Shown piece by piece: positions 40,579 through 48,957 of a stretch of DNA of 62,714 bases. A program made the position numbers and the translations under genes. How positions within the stretch are numbered: the first letter of the stretch is position 1; each line of letters opens with the position of its first letter. The DNA comes from JAUUSJ01 sp051880475 (lineage in GTDB: Bacteria; Bacillota; Clostridia; Lachnospirales; Lachnospiraceae): assembly GCA_051880475.1 (NCBI GenBank), contig JBJEOA010000016.1, positions 1 through 62,714 on the forward strand. Direction: 5' to 3'. The notes beneath the pieces were generated by a model that did not search any database, was not told the origin of the DNA, and saw only the letters and a list, made by a program, of their open reading frames with translations.

Positions 40579-42774
40579 ATGACAGCGACAATAAAAGTAA
40601 AGAATAAAGTAATTAAGAGAAATGGAATGGAGGTTAGCTTTGATTTAAAGAAGATTACAAATGCGGTAAGAAAAGCTAATAGAGAGGTTGATAATATTCA
40701 CAAGCTCAATGAATATCAGATCGGTGCTGTAGCGGAAGGAATTGCAAAGAAAGTAGAAAATATGTCTCACGCAGTAAATGTGGAAGATATTCAAGATATG
40801 GTTGAGACAGGGATTATGCAGATGCGTGGCTATGAAGTGGCACAAAAATATGTGCGTTACCGCTATAAAAGAGAGATTGCAAGAAAATCAAATACGACAG
40901 ATAATGGAATTTTAGCCTTAATTGAGCATATAAATGAAGAGGTAAAACAGGAAAATTCAAATAAGAATCCTGTCATTAACTCTACGCAACGTGACTATAT
41001 GGCAGGAGAAGTCAGCAAAGATTTGTCTAGGCGTATTTTACTTCCAGAGGAGGTTGTAAAAGCACATGAGGAGGGAATTATTCATTTCCATGATTCTGAT
41101 TATTTTGCGCAAAAAGAGCATAACTGTGATTTGATTAATCTAGAAGATATGCTTCAAAATGGAACTGTCATCAGCGATACTTTGATTGAAAAGCCACATA
41201 GTTTCTTTACAGCCTGTAATGTAACAACACAGATTGTGGCACAGGTGGCAAGTAATCAGTACGGAGGGCAATCCTTCACATTGGCACATTTGGCTCCATT
41301 TGTAGATATTAGCAGAAAGAAATTGCGAGAGCAGGTGGTGGAAGAGAGAAGAGAATGTGGAGAAAGCATGGATGAAGGAATTATAAAAAAGATTGTAGAA
41401 AAAAGACTGCTCTCTGAGATTAAGAGTGGAATTCAAACAATTCAGTATCAGCTTATCACACTTATGACTTGTAATGGACAGGCTCCTTTTGTCACAGTAT
41501 TTATGTATCTAGATGAGGTGCCAGAGGGAAAAACAAGAGATGATTTGGCACTTCTTATTGAGGAAGTTTTAAAGCAGAGAATGCAGGGCGTAAAAAATGA
41601 GAAAGGTGTTTGGATTACACCAGCCTTTCCAAAACTTATTTATGTATTAGATGAGGACAATATTACAGAAGATTCCAAATACTGGTATTTAACAGAGCTT
41701 GCAGCAAAATGTACGGCAAAACGAATGGTTCCAGATTATATTTCTGCAAAAGTAATGAGAGAATTAAAACAGGGAGAGGTTTATCCTTGTATGGGATGTC
41801 GCTCTTTCTTGACAGTAGAAGATACACAGAGAAATCCAGATGGAAGTCATAAGTTTTATGGAAGATTTAATCAGGGTGTTGTCACAATCAACTTAGTTGA
41901 TGTGGCTTGTTCCTCCTACGGGGATATGGATAAATTTTGGGAAATTTTAGAAGAAAGATTGGAGCTTTGTCACAGAGCACTTCGCTGTCGCCATGAGAGA
42001 TTGCTTGGCACAATCTCTGACGTTGCCCCTATTCTTTGGCAGTATGGAGCACTTGCCCGCCTTAAAAAAGGCGAGAAGATTGATAAATTATTGTATGGAG
42101 GCTACTCAACAATCTCTCTTGGTTATGCAGGACTTTATGAAATGTGCATGAGAATGATTGGAAAGTCTCACACGACAGAAGAGGGACGAGAGTTTTCTCT
42201 CGCTGTCATGCAAAAATTAAATGATAAATGCAAGGAGTGGAAGGAAGCAGAAAATATTAGCTATTCTGTATATGGAACTCCGATGGAATCCACTACTTAT
42301 AAATTTGCAAAATGTTTGCAGAAACGTTTTGGAATAATCGAGGGAGTTACAGATAAGAATTATATTACAAATAGTTATCATGTTCATGTTTGCGAGGAGA
42401 TTAATGCATTTGACAAATTAAAATTTGAATCTGATTTCCAAAAATTATCTCCAGGTGGAGCAATCAGCTACGTCGAGGTTCCAAATATGCAAAATAATAT
42501 TCCAGCGGTATTATCTGTTATGCAATTCATTTATGAGAATATTATGTATGCGGAGCTTAACACAAAGAGCGATTTCTGTGAGGAATGTGGATATGACGGA
42601 GAAATCTTGATTAAGGAAGAGGAATCAGGAAAACTTATCTGGGAATGTCCAAATTGCGGAAATAAAGACCAAAATAAGATGTTTGTGGCGAGAAGAACTT
42701 GTGGATATATCGGCACACAATTTTGGAACCAGGGAAGAACACAAGAGATACAGGATAGAGTATTACATTTATAG
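40579..42774 (+). CDS. nrdD: Anaerobic ribonucleoside-triphosphate reductase
   Basis: A 731-residue class III reductase that makes deoxyribonucleotides without oxygen. The N-terminal ATP-cone (about 8-95) senses ATP/dATP. The catalytic barrel contains the substrate cysteine region PCMGCRSFL. Two C-terminal zinc CxxC pairs (CEECG, CPNCG) precede the glycyl-radical motif RRTCGYIG. Length is normal. The activase gene nrdG follows by about 100 bp. Confidence 0.97.
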   Translation: MTATIKVKNKVIKRNGMEVSFDLKKITNAVRKANREVDNIHKLNEYQIGAVAEGIAKKVENMSHAVNVEDIQDMVETGIMQMRGYEVAQKYVRYRYKREIARKSNTTDNGILALIEHINEEVKQENSNKNPVINSTQRDYMAGEVSKDLSRRILLPEEVVKAHEEGIIHFHDSDYFAQKEHNCDLINLEDMLQNGTVISDTLIEKPHSFFTACNVTTQIVAQVASNQYGGQSFTLAHLAPFVDISRKKLREQVVEERRECGESMDEGIIKKIVEKRLLSEIKSGIQTIQYQLITLMTCNGQAPFVTVFMYLDEVPEGKTRDDLALLIEEVLKQRMQGVKNEKGVWITPAFPKLIYVLDEDNITEDSKYWYLTELAAKCTAKRMVPDYISAKVMRELKQGEVYPCMGCRSFLTVEDTQRNPDGSHKFYGRFNQGVVTINLVDVACSSYGDMDKFWEILEERLELCHRALRCRHERLLGTISDVAPILWQYGALARLKKGEKIDKLLYGGYSTISLGYAGLYEMCMRMIGKSHTTEEGREFSLAVMQKLNDKCKEWKEAENISYSVYGTPMESTTYKFAKCLQKRFGIIEGVTDKNYITNSYHVHVCEEINAFDKLKFESDFQKLSPGGAISYVEVPNMQNNIPAVLSVMQFIYENIMYAELNTKSDFCEECGYDGEILIKEEESGKLIWECPNCGNKDQNKMFVARRTCGYIGTQFWNQGRTQEIQDRVLHL

Positions 42775-42783
42775 GAAAAAGAA

Positions 42784-42862
42784 AGGACAGGGGACAGACA
42801 CCTGTCCTATTTTCCTATTACTTTAAAAAGAAAGGATAGGATAGGGGTCTGTTCCCTGTCCT
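42784..42862 (+). repeat. Palindromic spacer element between nrdD and nrdG
   Basis: AGGACAGGGGACAGAC and GTCTGTTCCCTGTCCT pair over 16 bp (one G:U). Inner TCCTATTTTCC and GGATAGGATAGG segments are also partly complementary. The left half can instead fold on itself (GGACAGG/CCTGTCC). It is GC-rich for this genome and resembles dispersed GGGACAGG-type repeats of clostridia. It may set the nrdD:nrdG ratio. Confidence 0.7.
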
Positions 42863-42877
42863 GCTGCTGAGGGAAAG

Positions 42878-43363
42878 ATGAATTACGGAGCGATAAAAAA
42901 ATATGATATTGCAAATGGACCAGGAGTGAGAGTGAGTCTTTTTGTTTCGGGATGCCGACATCACTGTAAGGGCTGTTTTAATGCAGAAACTTGGGATTTT
43001 CACTATGGAAAACTTTATACGAAGGAGACAGAGCAAGAAATTTTAGAAGCATTAAAGCCAGATTATATTGCAGGATTGACTGTACTTGGAGGAGAACCTT
43101 TTGAGCCAGAAAATCAAGTGGAAGTAGTAAAACTTTTAAAAAAAGTGAGAGAAACCTATCCTCATAAAAATATATGGTGTTATACAGGATATTTGTATGA
43201 TGTAGATTTGATTGAGGGAGGAAAAGTTTATACGGAAGTGACCAACGAGATGTTATCTTATATTGATATTTTGGTAGATGGAGAGTTTATAGAAGAGTTA
43301 AAAGACTTACGACTTGAATTTCGAGGAAGTAAAAATCAGAGAATTATTTCAATTCCTAAATGA
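42878..43363 (+). CDS. nrdG: Anaerobic ribonucleotide reductase activating protein
   Basis: A 161-residue radical-SAM enzyme that generates the glycyl radical on NrdD. The cluster motif is CRHHCKGC (C-x3-C-x2-C, about 27-34), followed by CFNAETWDF and the glycine-rich LTVLGGEPF. The ribosome site GAGGG is modest. Co-transcribed with nrdD. Confidence 0.96.
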   Translation: MNYGAIKKYDIANGPGVRVSLFVSGCRHHCKGCFNAETWDFHYGKLYTKETEQEILEALKPDYIAGLTVLGGEPFEPENQVEVVKLLKKVRETYPHKNIWCYTGYLYDVDLIEGGKVYTEVTNEMLSYIDILVDGEFIEELKDLRLEFRGSKNQRIISIPK

Positions 43364-43379
43364 TGATTATCATTTTATG

Positions 43380-43427
43380 AAAAAAGTGATAGAAAAATAT
43401 GTATTTTATTTTTCTATCACTTTTTTT
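43380..43427 (+). terminator. Terminator of nrdDG
   Basis: AAAAAAGTGATAGAAAAATA and TATTTTTCTATCACTTTTTT form a 20-bp perfect stem with a T-run. Confidence 0.93.
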
Positions 43428-43665
43428 ATATGGCAGCAATTATTGTAGTAGTTTATGAAATTATGAATTTTATCAGCAATCGTTTGTTTATCGTGATTTA
43501 GTTATATCATGAATAAATCTTATCGTCAATGGATTTGGTTTTGTCTGCAAAATCTTGCATATACCATGCAATAATTTGCATATTTCTATATATTTACTGA
43601 TAAAAGCAAAGAAATATTGTGCATTTTATCTAATAAGATTTAGAAAAATTCTTTTTGAGTTACAC

Positions 43666-43694
43666 TTGTAATTTCGAGTATAAATAGCTATAAT
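43666..43694 (+). promoter_or_regulatory. Sigma-A promoter of the orphan LacI gene
   Basis: TTGTAA, 17-bp spacer, TATAAT. The ~390-bp gap before the gene otherwise holds AT-rich sequence with no feature I recognise apart from the terminator and the operator. Confidence 0.75.
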
Positions 43695-43727
43695 GAAGTC
43701 ATATTTATCATAATACTATAGTTTTAA

Positions 43728-43741
43728 TGCAAACGTTTGTA
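43728..43741. promoter_or_regulatory. LacI-type operator (TGCAAACGTTTGTA)
   Basis: A near-perfect palindrome around the central CG typical of LacI/PurR-family sites. It lies downstream of the -10 and 15 bp before the regulator start, so autoregulation is likely. Confidence 0.7.
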
Positions 43742-43756
43742 TATAAAGGAGGAAAA

Positions 43757-44752
43757 ATGGCAACGTTAAAAGACGTAGCACGGTTAGCTTGCGTTGATGT
43801 AAGTACAGTATCACGTGCATTAAATAATACATCTTATGTACATCCAGATACAAAGGAAAGAATTTATGCAGCTGCAAAGGAATTGGGATATCATCCTAAT
43901 GTCATGGCAAGAGCACTTCGGCAGGGAAAAAAACACACGATAGGCGTGGTTGTTCCAAGGCTTCATCTTGCTATTTTTTCAGAGATATTGCAAGGAATTG
44001 AAGAAAAAGCCCGTCAATTGGGATATGCCACGATAATCTGTGTCACAGAGGATAATCCAAAAGTAGAGAAAGATTGTTTAAATCGATTAAGAAATGGATT
44101 TATCGATGGTATTATTATTGCTGCTACAGGGAGAAATGGACGCTTAATCCGTGATATAAAGGCGAGTGGAATTGCTGTTCTTCAACTGGTGAGACGGCAA
44201 GAACGAAATATTAGCAGTATTGTCGCAGACTATGAAGCCTGTGCATATGATGCAGTTCATTTTCTCTATGAAAAAGGATGCAGAGAAATGGGGCTTATTG
44301 CAGGGGCTCAGCATTTGGCACCGTATAAAAAAAGACAAGAAGGCTATCAAAAAGCCATAAAAAAATTAGGTTTACAAGAAAATCTGAGTGAATGTACAAC
44401 GTATCCAGTGAATAGTTTTGAATATGGATATGAATGTACAAATCAACTTCTAGATGACAATTATAAGCTGGATTCTATTATAGCTTGTGTGGATATTCAA
44501 GGACTTGGAGTTATTCGAGCATTAAAAGATAGAAATATTCCTCTTGGAAAGGTTAAAATTATTAGTTTAACTGGACATTCCGTAGGAAATATGCTACAAA
44601 CTTCAATGACTTCTATGGAAATGCCAGCTTATGAAATGGGAGCAAAATCCTCTGAGATGATTATTGAAGAGATAGAAGCTCCTTCTGGACAAAAACTAAG
44701 TCCTAAGCATTTGACTTTTTCTACAATGCTTGTTGAGAGAGAGACTACTTAA
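43757..44752 (+). CDS. Orphan LacI-family transcriptional regulator
   Basis: A 331-residue regulator with an N-terminal HTH (TLKDVARLACVDVSTVSRAL, about 3-22), hinge helix and a periplasmic-binding-type effector domain. The start is the ATG 6 bp after AAGGAGG. An upstream in-frame ATG lies within the operator. No sugar gene is adjacent, so its regulon is elsewhere or includes the following gene. Family member sure, effector unknown. Confidence 0.9.
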   Translation: MATLKDVARLACVDVSTVSRALNNTSYVHPDTKERIYAAAKELGYHPNVMARALRQGKKHTIGVVVPRLHLAIFSEILQGIEEKARQLGYATIICVTEDNPKVEKDCLNRLRNGFIDGIIIAATGRNGRLIRDIKASGIAVLQLVRRQERNISSIVADYEACAYDAVHFLYEKGCREMGLIAGAQHLAPYKKRQEGYQKAIKKLGLQENLSECTTYPVNSFEYGYECTNQLLDDNYKLDSIIACVDIQGLGVIRALKDRNIPLGKVKIISLTGHSVGNMLQTSMTSMEMPAYEMGAKSSEMIIEEIEAPSGQKLSPKHLTFSTMLVERETT

Positions 44753-44835
44753 GGGTCAAAGGAGCGAGCATATCGTATGATATGTTCTTTGGAGGAATTT
44801 CAGAGACAGAGGTCTCGGAAAGGAGAATATATATT

Positions 44836-46434
44836 ATGAGTAAAGTGTTTAATACTACTGCCGTATGTATGTCAGAAGAACATTATATGGTGAATATCGA
44901 TAAGAGACTAAAAGACATAAAAAAGCTGGTTGATGAGCGAAAATATTTTACAATTAATCGTGCCAGACAATATGGAAAAACAACGACATTGATGGCTTTA
45001 GAACAATATTTGAAAAATGATTATTATGTTGTTTTAATGGACTTTCAAACTTTTGATGCGGCACTTTTTAAAGATGGTAACGTATTTTCTCTTGCATTTG
45101 CAGATTCGTTTATAAATCTATTTAGACGTAATAAGCCATTAATGAGTGATAATTTGAGAGCAGTTATAGAAGATATGAAGAGAAGAGTGGATGGATATAG
45201 CCAGCATTTTACAATGAAAAAGTTATTTGAAAACCTGAGCGATATCTGCTTTGAATCTGATAAACCTATTGTCCTGATGATTGATGAAGTGGATAGTGCA
45301 ACAAATAATCAGGTATTCCTTGATTTTCTGTCACAGCTTCGTGCTTACTATATCAAACGTGCAACACAGCCTACTTTCTGGTCGGTCATTCTTGCAGGTG
45401 TATATGATGTGAAAAATTTAAGGATAAAGATTCGAGCAGAGGAAGAGCATAAGGTCAATAGTCCGTGGAATATAGCTGCCGATTTTGAAATCGACATGAG
45501 TTTTTCAAAAGATGAAATTGCTGGAATGTTACGTGAATATGAGTCGGATTATCATACGGGAATGGATATTGATGAGATGGCAGGGTTAATTCATGATCAT
45601 ACATCTGGTTATCCATTTTTGGTTTCCAGGTTGTGTAAATTGATAGATGAGAAAGTTAATTTGGTAATGGGAAGTAAGTCAGAAGCATGGACTTTGGATG
45701 GTTTTATGGAGGCAGACCGTATTTTGACTTCGGAGAAAAATACATTGTTTGAATCTATGATTGGTAAAATAATTAACTATCCAAGCCTAAACAGTATTCT
45801 TCAAAATAAGATTTTTAAAGGGGAGACGGTATCTTATAATGCATCTACGCAGGAAATAGATCTTGCAGCTATGTTTGGTATTATAAAAAATGAGGGTGGA
45901 GTGGTTGTTCCTGCAAATAAAGTTTTCGCTAAGGTGTTAGCAGATTATTATTTGTCACAGGATGAAATAAAAAGTATTGATATTTATAAAGCATCATTAC
46001 GTGATAAGAATCAGTTTGTGGAAAATGGAAAGCTGAACATGAAGCGGATTTTGGAACGATTTATGGAGAGTTTCACAGATTTGTATGAACATAAAGGAAA
46101 GAAATTTATTGAGGAAGAGGGAAAAAAGTATTTTCTTCTATATCTTAGACCAATCATTAACGGAATAGGACATTATTCTTTGGAAGCAGTAACAGGGAAT
46201 AACACTCGGACGGATGTAATTGTGTATTATAATAGGGATTTGTTTATTATTGAGACAAAAATTTGGCATGGCTCAAAGGCTAATAAAGAAGCAGAGAAAC
46301 AGCTTCTTGGGTACATGAAATCTTATCATCAGGATATAGGATATCTCTTGACATTCAACTTTAATAAAAACAAAAAACAAGAAAGCAGAGAGGTTAAGAT
46401 AGAGGGAAAAACTTTGATAGAAGTAATTGTTTAA
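44836..46434 (+). CDS. AAA-ATPase-like protein with C-terminal PD-(D/E)XK nuclease domain
   Basis: A 532-residue protein of the AAA-ATPase-like/DUF1703 group, common in gut Bacteroidetes and Lachnospiraceae. The N-terminal ATPase has Walker A ARQYGKTTT (about 41-49) and Walker B IVLMIDEVDS. The C-terminal domain holds the nuclease-like TDVIVYYNRDLFIIETKIW (Asp...Glu-x-Lys). The role is unproven; suggestions include defence, mobile-element or housekeeping nuclease functions. The ATG at 44836 follows AAAGGAG. It occurs in variable multi-copy families, so transfer is plausible. Co-transcription with the LacI gene is possible (83-bp gap). Confidence 0.82.
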   Translation: MSKVFNTTAVCMSEEHYMVNIDKRLKDIKKLVDERKYFTINRARQYGKTTTLMALEQYLKNDYYVVLMDFQTFDAALFKDGNVFSLAFADSFINLFRRNKPLMSDNLRAVIEDMKRRVDGYSQHFTMKKLFENLSDICFESDKPIVLMIDEVDSATNNQVFLDFLSQLRAYYIKRATQPTFWSVILAGVYDVKNLRIKIRAEEEHKVNSPWNIAADFEIDMSFSKDEIAGMLREYESDYHTGMDIDEMAGLIHDHTSGYPFLVSRLCKLIDEKVNLVMGSKSEAWTLDGFMEADRILTSEKNTLFESMIGKIINYPSLNSILQNKIFKGETVSYNASTQEIDLAAMFGIIKNEGGVVVPANKVFAKVLADYYLSQDEIKSIDIYKASLRDKNQFVENGKLNMKRILERFMESFTDLYEHKGKKFIEEEGKKYFLLYLRPIINGIGHYSLEAVTGNNTRTDVIVYYNRDLFIIETKIWHGSKANKEAEKQLLGYMKSYHQDIGYLLTFNFNKNKKQESREVKIEGKTLIEVIV

Positions 46435-46594
46435 CCAAGAAGGACAAGAAGCAATGCTTTTTCCTATGAATTTGCAAAAAAAGTTATATCATCTGATGAC
46501 ATATGTAAATTGACAAAAATAAAAATACATGTTATTTTTTGTGTATTATAAAAAGAAGGGAGGAGGGCCTTAAGAATTTGGGCCTAAAGTATTT

Positions 46595-47374
46595 ATGAAC
46601 ACCAAAAAGAAATATTTTTTCTTTGATATAGATGGAACACTTGTGCCAGTGTCAGGAGCGAGAGATATTCCAGAAAGTACAAAAAAAGCATTGCAGGAAT
46701 TAAGGGAAAAAGGGCATTTTTGTGCGATTGCGACAGGAAGATCTCATTGTTTAGCGGAACCACAGCGTATGGATTTGGAATTTGAAAATATGGTCTGTGA
46801 CGGTGGAAATGGCATCGTGCTGGATGGAAAACTGATAGGAATAGAGCCGCTTGACAGAGAATTATGCATTCAGCTCGCAAAACAATGTGATGAGAGAGGA
46901 ATTACATGGGGAGTGTCGGTAGAAGATAAGCCGATGAGACTGACAAAATATCAGGCATTTATTGACCGAGCAGATAATTTTTACCAACGCTCTACTCTTG
47001 TGGAAGACTTGGATATAGAAAGCTTTCCCCAAATTTTAAAAATGTTTGTAGCATGTGACCCAGGGGTAGAGAAAGATATTCCAGCATTACATATTCTTCC
47101 GTGGGTAAGATATGAGGACGCTTTTATCTTCGTCGAGCCTACAGATAAAGCCGTTGGAATTAGAAAAGTGCAAGAAATTTATCATATTGACGATGAAGAC
47201 ATCGTTGTATTTGGAGATGGTATGAACGACGTCTCAATGTTTTTGCCACAGTGGAAATGTATTGCTATGGGAAATGCTGTGCCAGAATTAAAAGAGCGAG
47301 CAAGCTTTGTGACGAAAAATGCGGCAGATGATGGTATTGTGTACGCATTGAAGCATTTTGGATGGATAGATTAG
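46595..47374 (+). CDS. Cof-type HAD-IIB phosphatase
   Basis: A 259-residue HAD phosphatase with motif I FDIDGTLVP (about 10-18), motif II ATGRS, the motif III lysine near TDKAVGIRK, and motif IV FGDGMNDVSM. The C2-type cap between motifs II and III puts it with Cof/YbhA-like sugar-phosphate or pyridoxal-phosphate phosphatases. The ribosome site is unusual: GGGAGGAGGG lies about 28 bp upstream, with a GGCC...GGCC stem between it and the ATG. Confidence 0.87.
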   Translation: MNTKKKYFFFDIDGTLVPVSGARDIPESTKKALQELREKGHFCAIATGRSHCLAEPQRMDLEFENMVCDGGNGIVLDGKLIGIEPLDRELCIQLAKQCDERGITWGVSVEDKPMRLTKYQAFIDRADNFYQRSTLVEDLDIESFPQILKMFVACDPGVEKDIPALHILPWVRYEDAFIFVEPTDKAVGIRKVQEIYHIDDEDIVVFGDGMNDVSMFLPQWKCIAMGNAVPELKERASFVTKNAADDGIVYALKHFGWID

Positions 47375-47481
47375 ATGGGATGACTGTGGGAATAGTTAAA
47401 CTTAATAAAATAATAGATGTAAAAAGTGGAGAGTAGGTATGTTCCAATTTTCTAAAATCTCTAAGATTTGCAGATTGCAAC

Positions 47482-47511
47482 TTGTCATCTTTCCTTTTCT
47501 ATGTATATAAT
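47482..47511 (+). promoter_or_regulatory. Sigma-A promoter of the DUF362 gene
   Basis: TTGTCA, 18-bp spacer, TATAAT. Confidence 0.7.
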
Positions 47512-47538
47512 AAAATAGAAATATTTTGTATTTCTTGC

Positions 47539-47577
47539 TTTAGTTAGAACAGTAGTAGAGGTGTTGTTCTAACTAAA
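47539..47577. promoter_or_regulatory. 13-bp inverted repeat in the DUF362 leader
   Basis: TTTAGTTAGAACA and TGTTCTAACTAAA pair perfectly across 13 nt, between the -10 and the ribosome site. No T-run follows, so an operator (MarR-like spacing) or leader hairpin is likelier than a terminator. Confidence 0.55.
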
Positions 47578-47603
47578 ATATGTTCAGTAAAGGGAGGAAT
47601 AGT

Positions 47604-48698
47604 ATGAACAAGAAAGATATACTAATTATTCATGGAACCGATTATAAAAATATGGCAAAGAGAATTTTAGAGGCTGCCAATATTGTGGAAGATATCGGGA
47701 ATAAGAAAAAGAAAATTGGGCTAAAACCAAATTTAGTCACAGCATCTTCGCCGTCAAATGGGGCTACGACACATAGCGAGCTTTTAGAAGGAACCATTGA
47801 GTATTTAAAGGAAAATGGCTTTGAAAATATCTCAATCATGGAAGGCTCCTGGGTTGGAGACCGAACAAGCTATGCCTATAAAGCTGCAGGTTATGATAAA
47901 ATATGTGCGAAATATAACGTAAAGTTTGTGGATTTACAAAAGGATGGCTCCAGAGAATATGATGCGAAGGGAATGAAATTAAGACTTTGCAATGAACCGA
48001 TGACAGTAGATTATATGATTAATATGCCTGTATTGAAGGGACATTGTCAAACTACCATTACCTGTGCTCTAAAAAATAATAAAGGTGTTATTCCAAACAG
48101 CGAGAAGAGAAGATTTCACACGATGGGACTTCACAAGCCAATTGCTCATCTAAATACAGTTGCGAAAAATGATTTCATTTTAGTAGATAATATTTGCGGA
48201 GATTTGGATTTTGAGGAAGGGGGAAATCCTGTTGTCATGAATCGAGTTCTAGGATTTAAAGATCCCGTGCTCTGTGATGCTTATGTATGTGACTGTATGG
48301 GTCATGATGTGGATGATGTGCCTTATATTCGTATCGCAGAGAAGCTTGGTGTGGGAAGTGCCGATACTTCCGACGCAAATATAATTTATTTGAATGAGGC
48401 GAAAGAGGGAGCGGGAAAATTCAAAATGACTCGCCGAGTGGAACAGCTTGCTAAGTATACAGCTCCAAAGGATTCTTGTAGTGCTTGCTATGGTTCCTTG
48501 ATTTATGCGTTAGACCGTTTAAATGATGTTGGAAGACTTCATAAAGGTTTGCCTAAAATTTGTATTGGACAGGGATATCAAAATGAGAGTGGAGAGATTG
48601 GAGTTGGTCGTTGCACAGCTAAATGTCAGAAATCATTAAAGGGCTGTCCTCCAAAGGCGGCAGATATAGTAGAATTTTTAACGAAAAACTGGAAATAG
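47604..48698 (+). CDS. DUF362 domain protein (iron-sulfur protein family)
   Basis: A 364-residue protein of the DUF362 family. It shows PNLVTASSPSNGATTHSELL, INMPVLKGHCQTTITCALKN and a C-terminal cysteine cluster (CSACYGSL, GRCTAKCQKSLKGCPP) that could bind an iron-sulfur centre. DUF362 proteins are widespread in anaerobes and not characterised in detail; redox roles are assumed. The ATG follows GGGAGG. Monocistronic with its own promoter and terminator. Confidence 0.82.
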   Translation: MNKKDILIIHGTDYKNMAKRILEAANIVEDIGNKKKKIGLKPNLVTASSPSNGATTHSELLEGTIEYLKENGFENISIMEGSWVGDRTSYAYKAAGYDKICAKYNVKFVDLQKDGSREYDAKGMKLRLCNEPMTVDYMINMPVLKGHCQTTITCALKNNKGVIPNSEKRRFHTMGLHKPIAHLNTVAKNDFILVDNICGDLDFEEGGNPVVMNRVLGFKDPVLCDAYVCDCMGHDVDDVPYIRIAEKLGVGSADTSDANIIYLNEAKEGAGKFKMTRRVEQLAKYTAPKDSCSACYGSLIYALDRLNDVGRLHKGLPKICIGQGYQNESGEIGVGRCTAKCQKSLKGCPPKAADIVEFLTKNWK

Positions 48699-48750
48699 AA
48701 ATAAATAAGAAATATAAGAAATAGATATAAGAAATAAAGAGAAAAAATAA

Positions 48751-48832
48751 AAAACAGGGATAGTATATTTCACTGTGATAATACTTACTTATAAAATAAG
48801 TTTGTCAGCTAGAATGAGATATCCCTGTTTTT
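48751..48832 (+). terminator. Terminator after the DUF362 gene
   Basis: AAAACAGGGATA pairs with TATCCCTGTTTT, with an inner ACTTAT/ATAAGT hairpin and a T-run. Confidence 0.85.
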
Positions 48833-48837
48833 CTCTT

Positions 48838-48897
48838 TTGTATATTTTTATATAATTTTACATATTTTTATATATTTTACTATATTTTTATGTATTT
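48838..48897. repeat. Degenerate TATATTTTTA repeats
   Basis: Five to six imperfect copies of a TATATTTTTA-like unit in a row. Low-complexity sequence between two convergent genes. Confidence 0.7.
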
Positions 48898-48957
48898 CAT
48901 CGGATATACCTTATCCCCGCAAATTTAACTATAGGGATATAGATATGTCTAGTGAAT

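Noticed and set aside
43360..43378. Fur-box-like ATGATGATTATCAT at the nrdG end
   Set aside because: It overlaps the nrdG stop codon, matches only partly and is not in a promoter.
48838..48897. CRISPR-like repeats in AT-rich spacer
   Set aside because: The units are short, degenerate and contiguous without spacers; this is low-complexity sequence.
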